Shown one piece after another: positions 18,884-26,591 of a stretch of 64,000 nt of DNA (position 1 is the first letter of the stretch; every line of letters starts with the position of its first letter). The notes below the pieces were generated by a model. The model was not told where the DNA came from. It was given only the letters and a program-made list of their open reading frames with translations, and ran no database searches. The stretch spans positions 186,001 through 250,000 of the forward strand of contig NZ_JALKBA010000003.1 of assembly GCF_023015805.1 (NCBI RefSeq), written 5' to 3'. The DNA is from Cellulophaga sp. F20128 (GTDB lineage: Bacteria; Bacteroidota; Bacteroidia; Flavobacteriales; Flavobacteriaceae). Both the position numbers and the translations under genes were made by a program.

Positions 18884-19846
18884 TTAATCGTTGTATGAGC
18901 CGAAATCGAAGTCTATATTTCTCAATGGTTCTAAGATGGAACAAACTTCTTGAATTACGGTATCATCGAGCGGTTCCTCAATCCAATCGACATTTTTGCC
19001 AAGAATTTGTGCATTGGTACAGCTAAATAAGGTTGTGGGTATTTCAACATTGCTCAAGGCAAACTGTAATGCAATTTTCTCAAAAGTAACATTGTGTTGC
19101 GAGCAAAATTGAATCGCTTTATTAATGCAGCAAATTTCTTTAGAGGTTACAGGGTACCAGTCTGGAGGCCCTTGATGTGTTAATAACCCACTAGCGAAAG
19201 GAGAAGCACTGATTAATCCCATTTTTTTAGCTTTTATTTTTGGCATTAAATCTAGTAATAAATCATTAATTAGTGTATAATGATTGTGAACTAAAATGGC
19301 ATCCATATCATAATTTTGAATTACTTTTTGTAAGACATCAACAGAATAACAAGAAATGCCAAAATTCCTAATTTTTCCTTCCTTTTTTAATTGGGTAAGG
19401 GCATTTAGCCCTTCGCTCATGGCAAGGTTTAAATGCATTCCTTTATTGTATTCGATATCATGTAAAAAAACGATGTCTATATAGTCTGTTTGTAACCGCT
19501 TTAAGCTAGATTCAACAGAATTTATAATGGAGTTGTATTTAAAATTAAATTCCGGTGGTAAGGAAGCATTTTTCCCTGCTTTTGTAGATAAGACAATTTT
19601 AGAACGATCAATATCTTTAAGCCCTTTACCCAAGATGATTTCGGAGGTAACTGGACCAAAAATGGAACTATTTCTTCCATAAGCTGGCGAGGTATCAAAA
19701 TAATTTATACCTCTATCAAATGCACTGTGAATGGTATTAAGTGCATCACTTTCATTTATCTTTTCGAACATGCCACCAAGTCCTGAAGCTCCAAAACCCA
19801 ATTCACTTACTAGTAAGTCAGTTTCTCCTAATGTATTATAGTTCAT
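18884..19846 (-). CDS. Aldo/keto reductase: probable L-galactose (L-fucose) dehydrogenase
   Basis: 320-residue cytosolic aldo/keto reductase. The catalytic tetrad is visible as Asp51 and Tyr56 (NYFDTSPAYG), Lys89 (LSTKAGK) and His129 (VFLHDIE). The N-terminus (YNTLGETDLLVSELGFGASG) and GKGLKDIDRSKIVLSTKAG match the group that includes plant and bacterial L-galactose dehydrogenase and bacterial L-fucose dehydrogenase, which oxidise C1 of the sugar to a lactone. The start is 6 bp after the zinc dehydrogenase stop and the stop is 1 bp from the symporter start. The neighbouring lactonase supports a sugar-to-lactone reaction. L-galactose is favoured over L-fucose because the next enzyme in the operon suits L-galactonate. 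Confidence 0.82.
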   Translation of the reverse strand: MNYNTLGETDLLVSELGFGASGLGGMFEKINESDALNTIHSAFDRGINYFDTSPAYGRNSSIFGPVTSEIILGKGLKDIDRSKIVLSTKAGKNASLPPEFNFKYNSIINSVESSLKRLQTDYIDIVFLHDIEYNKGMHLNLAMSEGLNALTQLKKEGKIRNFGISCYSVDVLQKVIQNYDMDAILVHNHYTLINDLLLDLMPKIKAKKMGLISASPFASGLLTHQGPPDWYPVTSKEICCINKAIQFCSQHNVTFEKIALQFALSNVEIPTTLFSCTNAQILGKNVDWIEEPLDDTVIQEVCSILEPLRNIDFDFGSYND

Positions 19847-19852
19847 GGTTAT

Positions 19853-20890
19853 TTAGTTTTCTATGATGATTTTTATATCATTTAGTGAGCAGGAAGCCTT
19901 TTCTATAGCATCTGGAATTCTATCGTACGGAAATCGATCAGAAATAATCTGAGTTAAATCTATTTGTTTGGTTTGTAAAAGTTCTAGGGCTTTTTCGTAC
20001 TCATTATTAAAACGAAAAGACGGTTGGTATGTTAATTCGTTTTTCATAAAGGCTGCAAAAGGAAATTGTGCACCATCTCCAAACATTCCTAATTGAATTA
20101 CTTTTCCTCCTTTTTTTAAAAATTTCACAGAATTGGTTAATATAGTATTGGCACCTGAGGCTTCCAGTAAAATATCATATCCTTCCGGAGCATAGGATAT
20201 TACCTCTGTTTCAAAATTGGAGTTTTTTGGATTTAGGGCCGCAGTTGTTCCAATTTCTTGTGCTTTTTCTAAGGCAGAATCTCTGATGTCTGTAATTACA
20301 ACGGCTTCATCTGTGTAGAGATTGGCAACCATATGACACAACTGACCAATAGTTCCTGCGCCTGTGATTAAAACAGATTTTCTTTTGATGTCACCTGCTA
20401 AGGATAGGGCGTGTAGAACCACAGAAAGTGGTTCTAAAAGAGCCGCAGTTTCAAAACTGATAAAATCTTCAAGAGTCACACAATTTTCCGCAGGTATTTT
20501 AATGTATTCAGAAAACCCTCCATTAAGATGTGGGTAAACACTTGCGGATCCAATGTATTTCATATCGGGACATAAATTCTGCTTTCCAGCTTTACATGTA
20601 GTACATGTTTTACAGGGTCTAGACGGATTGATACTTACTCTGGTTCCAATTTTTAGCCTTGGGTGTAATGGAGATGCTTTTTCTATAACGCCAGAAAATT
20701 CATGACCCAAAGCAAAGGGTTCTTTTGGAATAAAATCTCCAATTTTACCATCCTTGTAATAATGAATGTCTGAGCCACAAATTCCTACAGATTTCACTTT
20801 TACTATAACTTCATGATTTTCAGTAGGTTCTGGGTATGGTATATCGGAATAACGGACATCTTTTTTTCCGTATAATAAGAATGATTTCAT
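19853..20890 (-). CDS. Zinc-dependent alcohol dehydrogenase: probable L-galactonate 5-dehydrogenase
   Basis: 345-residue medium-chain zinc dehydrogenase of the sorbitol/L-idonate/L-galactonate type. Catalytic zinc ligands are Cys38 (GICGSDIHYY), His63-Glu64 (LGHEFSG) and Glu153 (LLEPLSV). Four structural-zinc Cys lie at 93, 96, 99 and 107. The NAD(P) site is GAGTIG at about 177-182, followed by an acidic residue after the second strand (VVITDIRD), which favours NAD+. In E. coli (LgoD/YjjN) and B. vulgatus (Bvu0222) enzymes of this family oxidise L-galactonate to D-tagaturonate, which enters the hexuronate pathway. Placement between GH95 and the aldo/keto reductase suits that role. A 2-keto-3-deoxy-L-fuconate dehydrogenase role is the main alternative. 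Confidence 0.8.
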   Translation of the reverse strand: MKSFLLYGKKDVRYSDIPYPEPTENHEVIVKVKSVGICGSDIHYYKDGKIGDFIPKEPFALGHEFSGVIEKASPLHPRLKIGTRVSINPSRPCKTCTTCKAGKQNLCPDMKYIGSASVYPHLNGGFSEYIKIPAENCVTLEDFISFETAALLEPLSVVLHALSLAGDIKRKSVLITGAGTIGQLCHMVANLYTDEAVVITDIRDSALEKAQEIGTTAALNPKNSNFETEVISYAPEGYDILLEASGANTILTNSVKFLKKGGKVIQLGMFGDGAQFPFAAFMKNELTYQPSFRFNNEYEKALELLQTKQIDLTQIISDRFPYDRIPDAIEKASCSLNDIKIIIEN

Positions 20891-20892
20891 AT

Positions 20893-23346
20893 TTATTTAA
20901 TCGTGTATGTTTTACCTTTAACGGTAGCAAATTCTATAGTTTGGTTGGGTTGTTTTTTTGTTTTAACCTGCTTACCATCTACATAAACTTTGGTGTTTTT
21001 TGCCGCTTTAATACGACAAACAGTACCCGCTTTTGACAAGATATCTACAGTGGTAATTTTTTGATCTTTCCAACTAAAATTAAGCTCAAATCCGCCTCTG
21101 GCTACAACACCATTAAATTGACCTTCGAACCATTCACCTGGTAAGGCTGGCAATAGGTCTATATAGCCTTCATGGGACTGAATTAACATTTCTGTAATAC
21201 CAGCGGTTACTCCAAAAGAGCCATCAACCTGCAGTGGTTTGCCACATTTAGCAAATAGAGAGGTGTAGCACTGTTCCTTTAGATATCCTTTAAAAATACT
21301 GTTAGCCCTGTCGCCATCATAAAGCCTTGCCCATAGTGCCATTTTCCATGCTCTTGAAAATCCAGTTCCGCCATCGCCACGTTGCTCTAATACTTTTTTT
21401 ACGGGCCCTATAAATTCAGGGGTTCTATTCGATGAAATAACGTTTCCAGGATATAAACCATAGAGATGAGAAAAATGTCTGTGTTTATCTTCCATTTGTT
21501 CATAATCCTTAGTCCACTCTTGCAACATACCATCTTTTCCTATTTGTGATGGAGGGAAACGTTTTCTAGCTTCTGATACCTTCTTTGCGAATTCCGTGTC
21601 TACACCTAAGACCTTAGCTGCCGAGTTGTAATAGCTAAATAAATCTTTTAATATTTGCATATCCATAGTTGCGCCTGCAACTATAGTAGTGAAATAATAC
21701 ATTCCAGTTACCTCATCATAAAAGTATTTGTATCCTTTTCCTTTTGGCGGATTCTCAGGGGAATTTGATGGGTTGGTTACCAACCAACCAGTTCCGGGGT
21801 ACTCAACAAGAAAATCCATAAAAAATTCAACAGACCCTTTCATTGTAGGGTAGATTTCCTCTAGGTATTCTTTGTCTTGTGTAAAAAGATAATGTTCCCA
21901 CATATGGGTAGTTAGCCATGCACCGCCAACAGTAAACGTTCCCCAAGTAGGTCCGTCCATTGGAGCAGCAACTCTCCATAAATCTGTGTTTTGATGAAAT
22001 ACCCATCCTTTTGCGCCGTAGTGCTCTTTAGCTACTTCAGAACCTTGATCTGTTAGTTCTTTAATCATTGTGGTTAATGGCTCAGTAAGTTCAGATAAAT
22101 TAGCGCTTTCAGCAGCCCAATAATTCATTTCAGTATTAATATTGGTTGTGTATTTGGAGTCCCAAGCCGGATTCATATCATTATTCCAAATTCCTTGCAA
22201 GTTGGCGGGTTGAGTGCCGGGTCTAGAAGAAGAAATAAGAAGGTAACGCCCAAAGTTATAACACAATGTCGCTAATTGGGGGTCAGGGTTCGATTGTATT
22301 TCTGTCATTCTCTCATCTGTAGTAAGGTAAGAGTTTTCCGTTGTTGGTAGGGTCAGGGATACCCTGTCAAAATAATTTTTGTAATCTTTAAGGGCTAATT
22401 TTTTAATGTTGTCGTAATTGGTATTCTCTACATGGGCTAGCATGTTTTGTACGCGTTCATGTTCATTTGCGCTAACATCTTTGTAGTTTACAAAATTTGT
22501 GGCCGCTACAAAATATAAAGTAACTGAATTTGCATTTTTTATAGATAGGATTGTATCATCACGTTGCATTTCCCCGCCATCTTGATAGGCTTTAATCTGC
22601 GCTTCGTATCTTAACTTTCCATCTACACCCATATAATCTGTAGATTTTCCAGTTAATTTTAGTTGATTTTCTCCTATGCCATCCATTCTAAAGTAATCCG
22701 TTGCATAGTTGGAGTGAGATCCGTTTCTAACCCCCCTTAGCTGAGCCTCTAGTGATATACTTTTAGGTTTGTCGGCTGTAATCCTAATTGCAATAGTTTG
22801 ATCTACGGCAGAAGCAAAAATTTCTCTTTTAAAATTAACTCCATTCGTAGTATAAGTTACACTAACGATTCCTGTTTTTAAATCTAAGGACCTTTTGTAA
22901 TTTACTACACTGTCTTTTTTGAAGTTCAAATGAAGGTTTGCTAAGGATTGGTATTTTTGTTGTTCTACAGGATACCCCATAAGTGCACGTCCAAATAGCT
23001 TATGAGCTTTTATTGGCTCGTCATTGAATAGATATTCTTGAATTTCTGGAAGTTTTTTAAAGCCTCCTTTTGTAACCGTAGAATAAGGGCCGCCAGACCA
23101 GTAGGTTTCTTCATTAAACTGAATCTTTTCCTCATCCTGTTTTCCATAAACCATTGCACCAATACGACCGTTACCAACAGGTAAAGCTTCTTCCCAAATG
23201 GTTGCAGGTTCGTCAAACCACAGTACAGTTCCTGGATCAAAATCACTTTGTTTGGTTGTACTAACTGTTGCCGTATCCGCAGTTTGGCCTATACTAACGA
23301 CCGTGATACATAAAAAATAGAAAAATAAGAAATGCTTTGTGTTCAT
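20893..23346 (-). CDS. GH95 enzyme with Thr-type active site: candidate alpha-L-galactosidase 2
   Basis: 817-residue GH95 enzyme with a Sec signal peptide ending near VVSIGQ. It shares most of its sequence with the gene at 24104-26554. The catalytic pair is Asn402 and Asn404 in KYTTNINTEMNYW, with the general-acid Glu in MLQEWTKDY and the base-activating Asp in LQVDGSFGV. Thr400 replaces the His found at this place in fucosidases, the change I recall for the Bacteroides ovatus alpha-L-galactosidase BACOVA_03438. Glu406 replaces the usual Gln of the QMNYW motif, which the sister enzyme keeps. It starts a transcription unit that continues 2 bp later into the zinc dehydrogenase, after a 757-bp gap without a convincing gene. 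Confidence 0.88.
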   Translation of the reverse strand: MNTKHFLFFYFLCITVVSIGQTADTATVSTTKQSDFDPGTVLWFDEPATIWEEALPVGNGRIGAMVYGKQDEEKIQFNEETYWSGGPYSTVTKGGFKKLPEIQEYLFNDEPIKAHKLFGRALMGYPVEQQKYQSLANLHLNFKKDSVVNYKRSLDLKTGIVSVTYTTNGVNFKREIFASAVDQTIAIRITADKPKSISLEAQLRGVRNGSHSNYATDYFRMDGIGENQLKLTGKSTDYMGVDGKLRYEAQIKAYQDGGEMQRDDTILSIKNANSVTLYFVAATNFVNYKDVSANEHERVQNMLAHVENTNYDNIKKLALKDYKNYFDRVSLTLPTTENSYLTTDERMTEIQSNPDPQLATLCYNFGRYLLISSSRPGTQPANLQGIWNNDMNPAWDSKYTTNINTEMNYWAAESANLSELTEPLTTMIKELTDQGSEVAKEHYGAKGWVFHQNTDLWRVAAPMDGPTWGTFTVGGAWLTTHMWEHYLFTQDKEYLEEIYPTMKGSVEFFMDFLVEYPGTGWLVTNPSNSPENPPKGKGYKYFYDEVTGMYYFTTIVAGATMDMQILKDLFSYYNSAAKVLGVDTEFAKKVSEARKRFPPSQIGKDGMLQEWTKDYEQMEDKHRHFSHLYGLYPGNVISSNRTPEFIGPVKKVLEQRGDGGTGFSRAWKMALWARLYDGDRANSIFKGYLKEQCYTSLFAKCGKPLQVDGSFGVTAGITEMLIQSHEGYIDLLPALPGEWFEGQFNGVVARGGFELNFSWKDQKITTVDILSKAGTVCRIKAAKNTKVYVDGKQVKTKKQPNQTIEFATVKGKTYTIK

Positions 23347-23480
23347 GTTATTGAATTTTTTTTTTAAAAAAACTGTGCTTCTCAGAAATAATTTTGGCGT
23401 TAATCAAATTGGTTAATCTTATAATTTTTTTTAATATAGTAAGCTATTCAAGGTGTCAATTTTTTCTGGTTGTATAGTCT

Positions 23481-23520
23481 AAAAAAAAGGAGTAGCAGAG
23501 ATAAATCTGGTGCTACTCCT
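23481..23520 (-). terminator. Intrinsic terminator inside the GH95 gap (minus strand)
   Basis: Read on the minus strand, AGGAGTAGCA and TGCTACTCCT form a 10-bp perfect stem (plus-strand arms about 23488-23497 and 23511-23520), followed by eight T residues. It terminates minus-strand transcription before the GH95 gene at 20893-23346, although no gene is seen between it and the next terminator at 24055. Confidence 0.75.
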
Positions 23521-24054
23521 AACTAAACTAATTCAACTCAAAATAAAAACTATAATTTAATTTATATCAAGCTACTAATTCCATAATTATGTACTTTATA
23601 TAATCTTAATTGGTAGTTGATAATATTTAGTATTACTCTATTAAATCTTACCATTATTACTATAGTATTAGCTGTCTTACGGCTTGTATTTTTAAACGTT
23701 TTTCTACAGTAAGAACTAGAATATAAATTTAAGAATATTAGAAGTATAATAGTAGGCTTATGTTGACATTAGACTGTACTATTTTGTTTATTTAAGTCCT
23801 TGAAGTGTTTTTTTAATGGATTTGGGTAAGTTATTCAAAAGTTTAATCAAGAAGTATACAGTATTTTGTGGTATTAGCTTTGATTGTAACTCCTAAATTT
23901 TTAGAGATTGAATTTAATGTAATAATTAATTTAGAAAATGCCGTAATAAAGTTTGATAAGTGGGAAGAGAATCTCTTGATTGGTCTCAAGTTTATTCAAC
24001 AAGGTAGCATAACCTTTTTTGTAGTATTAATGAGAAGAATAGTCATTGCTTTAT

Positions 24055-24090
24055 AAAAAAGGTTCCTTGGCATTTCCAAAGAACCTTTTT
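24055..24090 (-). terminator. Intrinsic terminator after the first PUL-B GH95
   Basis: AAAAAGGTTCCTTGG (24056-24070) pairs with CCAAAGAACCTTTTT (24076-24090) around a five-base loop with a single mismatch. It starts 13 bp after the GH95 stop on the minus strand and is followed by a T-run, so the unit from susC to this GH95 ends here. Confidence 0.8.
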
Positions 24091-24103
24091 GTCACCACTG
24101 ATT

Positions 24104-26554
24104 TTAAATGTTTGTAACAGTATATGTTTTTCCTTTTTTTGTGTTGAATGTTATTAACCCGTTATTAAGTCTCTTGAATACTACTTGTTTGCCTTCAGAA
24201 ATGACTTTTGTTTTAGTTCCAGCTCTTAAAGAGCAGGGCATACCTGCTTTGGATAAGATGGTAGCTGAAGTTATTTTTTGATCTTTCCATTTAAAGTCTA
24301 GTTCAAAGCCTCCTCTTGCACATACACCGTCAAATTGACCGTCTGTCCATTCTAATGGTAATGCAGGTAATAAATCGATATAGCCTTCATGGGATTGAAT
24401 TAGCATTTCAGTAACCCCAGCAGCTACTCCAAATGAGCCATCTACTTGGAATTGATTGGCACAGATTGCGAATAGTGATGAATAAGCTTGATCATTTAAA
24501 TAGCCTTTGAATATTTTATTAGATCTATCGCCATCACGGAGTCTAGCCCATAAATTCATTTTCCATGCTCTAGACCATCCAGAAGCTTCATCACCTCTTA
24601 GTTCCAATACTTTTTTTACTGGTTCAATTAATTCCGGGGTTTTATCAATAGATATTACATTGCCAGGGTATAAACCATATAAATGAGAAGCATGTCTGTG
24701 ATTTGGTTCCATTTGTTCATAATCCTCAGTCCATTCTTGAAGCGTACCGTCTTTACCTACCTGTGAAGGAACTAATTTACTTCTTGCTTCAAGAACTTCC
24801 TTAGCAAATTCTTTATCCTTTCCTAAAACTTCTGTGGCAGAAGCATAATAATTAAAAAGATCTTTTAGAATTTGCATATCTATGGTAGAACCAGCAACTA
24901 TGGTGGTAAAGTAATACATACCCGTTATTTCGTCATAGAAGTATTTATACCCTTTTCCTTTTGGTGGATTTTCTGGTGAATTTGATGGATTGGTTACCAA
25001 CCAATCTTGTCCAGGGTATTTAACTAGGAAGTCCATAAAAAATTGAACAGAACCTTTCATTGTTGGATAAAATTCTTCTAGAAATTCTTTGTCTTGTGTA
25101 AAAAGATAGTGTTCCCACATATGTGTTGTTAACCAGGCGCCGCCAACGGTAAAAGTACCCCAAGTAGGGCCATCCATTGGAGCAACTACTCTCCATAAGT
25201 CAGTGTTTTGATGGAAAACCCAGCCTCTTGCCCCATAAAGCTCCTTCGCTGCTTGTGAACCTTGGTCGGTAAGTTCTTCTACCATAGTGGTTAAAGGTTC
25301 TAATAACTCTGGAAGGTTGGCAGTCTCTACAGCCCAATAATTCATTTGAATATTTATATTGGTGGTATATTTGGAATCCCAAGCTGGGTTCATCTTATTG
25401 TTCCAAATACCTTGTAAATTAGCGGGTTGGGTGCCTGGTCTTGAGGATGATATTAGAAGGTAACGACCAAAGTTATAGGCTAGACTAGCTAATTGAGGGT
25501 CAGGATTAGTTTGCACGTTCTTCATCCGTTCGTCTGTGGGAAGGAAAGAGTTTTCCGTAGTAGGTAAAGTAATAGAAACTCTGTCAAAAAACTTTTTGTG
25601 GTCGTTTAAGGCATCGACTTTGATGTTGGCATATGAACGTTGCTCTAATTTTGCTAACATTTTTTCAACTAAGGCATGTTGGTCAGCGCTTACATCTTTG
25701 TAATTCACAAAATTTGTTGCAGCTACAAAATATAGGGTTACTGCATTGGCATTTTTAATGCTAAGTACAGTATCGTCAATTTCTATAGTTCCACCTTCAG
25801 GTATAGCCTTTATTCTAGCTTCGTAACGTAATTTACCTTCTACTCCTAGATAGTCAGCAGATTTCCCAGTTAATTTTAATTGATTGTTATCAACTCCGTC
25901 CATTCGAAAATAATCAGTGGCATAATTAGAATGAGCATTGTTTCTTACGCCTCTAAGTTGCGCATCTAAAGTTATACTTTCCGGTGTATCGGCAGTAATA
26001 CGTATTGCAATTGTTTGGTCTATAGCTGAAGAAAATACTTCTCGGGTATAATTTACGCCTTTGTGTTTATATTTTACTGTAACCACACCCGTTTTTAGAT
26101 CTAAAGATCTTACATAGTTTTGTACACTATCTACTTTGAAAGATAGGTGGAGGTTTGCCAATGATTGATATTTCATTTGTTCAACAGGCATACCCATCAT
26201 AGTTCTGCCAAAGAGCTTATGAGCTTTTATAGGTTCACCGTTAAAGATAAGTTGTTGAATTTCTGGTAAGTTTTTGTAAGCACCTTTATTTACGGTATTA
26301 TAAGGGCCTCCAGTGTAATAGGTGTCTTCGTTAAATTGTATTATTTCTTCTCCTTGTCTACCATACACCATACCCCCTAATCTACCATTGCCAACAGGTA
26401 AGGCTTCTTCCCAAATAGAAGCAGGCTTAGAGTACCACATGACTGTAGCTGGGTCAAAATTATTTTGAGAGTTTATACTTTTATTGTTTTGACCGATGGA
26501 ACTATAGCCATAGATAAGAAAAAGAGTAAGAATTAATATTTTATTTGCCTTCAT
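24104..26554 (-). CDS. GH95 enzyme with Thr-type active site: candidate alpha-L-galactosidase 1
   Basis: 816-residue GH95 enzyme with a Sec signal peptide (start MKANKILILTLFLIYGYSS, cleavage near SIGQ). The N-terminal domain has WYSKPASIWEEALPVGNGRL. The catalytic Asn residues are Asn399 and Asn401 in KYTTNINIQMNYW, the acid Glu is in TLQEWTEDY and the Asp in FQVDGSFGV. Thr397 stands where fucosidases have His, pointing to alpha-L-galactosidase or broader specificity. It follows the sulfatase by 37 bp and is probably co-transcribed with susCD. The close paralogue 757 bp downstream shows a local duplication. Alpha-L-fucosidase remains possible, since a single residue supports the switch. Confidence 0.88.
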   Translation of the reverse strand: MKANKILILTLFLIYGYSSIGQNNKSINSQNNFDPATVMWYSKPASIWEEALPVGNGRLGGMVYGRQGEEIIQFNEDTYYTGGPYNTVNKGAYKNLPEIQQLIFNGEPIKAHKLFGRTMMGMPVEQMKYQSLANLHLSFKVDSVQNYVRSLDLKTGVVTVKYKHKGVNYTREVFSSAIDQTIAIRITADTPESITLDAQLRGVRNNAHSNYATDYFRMDGVDNNQLKLTGKSADYLGVEGKLRYEARIKAIPEGGTIEIDDTVLSIKNANAVTLYFVAATNFVNYKDVSADQHALVEKMLAKLEQRSYANIKVDALNDHKKFFDRVSITLPTTENSFLPTDERMKNVQTNPDPQLASLAYNFGRYLLISSSRPGTQPANLQGIWNNKMNPAWDSKYTTNINIQMNYWAVETANLPELLEPLTTMVEELTDQGSQAAKELYGARGWVFHQNTDLWRVVAPMDGPTWGTFTVGGAWLTTHMWEHYLFTQDKEFLEEFYPTMKGSVQFFMDFLVKYPGQDWLVTNPSNSPENPPKGKGYKYFYDEITGMYYFTTIVAGSTIDMQILKDLFNYYASATEVLGKDKEFAKEVLEARSKLVPSQVGKDGTLQEWTEDYEQMEPNHRHASHLYGLYPGNVISIDKTPELIEPVKKVLELRGDEASGWSRAWKMNLWARLRDGDRSNKIFKGYLNDQAYSSLFAICANQFQVDGSFGVAAGVTEMLIQSHEGYIDLLPALPLEWTDGQFDGVCARGGFELDFKWKDQKITSATILSKAGMPCSLRAGTKTKVISEGKQVVFKRLNNGLITFNTKKGKTYTVTNI

Positions 26555-26591
26555 AAGTTATTGATTTTTATAAAAAATTGATTGAATTACT

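Larger units (their letters stand above)
23347..24103. other. 757-bp AT-rich gap between the tandem GH95 genes
   Basis: No convincing gene is present. It holds two minus-strand terminators (listed separately) and about 530 bp of unexplained sequence between them. A plus-strand frame from 23868 to 24056 (62 codons, GTG start) and a 26-codon frame from ATG 23816 resemble nothing I recognise. GTTAATC occurs twice (23399-23405 and 23412-23418), 13 bp apart, near the start of the downstream GH95 gene and might be an operator. The promoter for the second half of PUL-B is presumably here, but no TAnnTTTG element is evident on the minus strand. Confidence 0.5.

Noticed and set aside
13261-20890. Reading the dehydrogenase/lactonase set as a standard L-fucose oxidation pathway
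   Set aside because: The first two enzymes would fit, but fuconate dehydratase and the later steps are missing and the zinc dehydrogenase fits L-galactonate better. It remains the main alternative.
23868-24056. 62-codon plus-strand frame in the GH95 gap
   Set aside because: It starts with GTG, runs into the minus-strand terminator, has no recognisable family and no ribosome-binding sequence. Kept only as part of the gap description.
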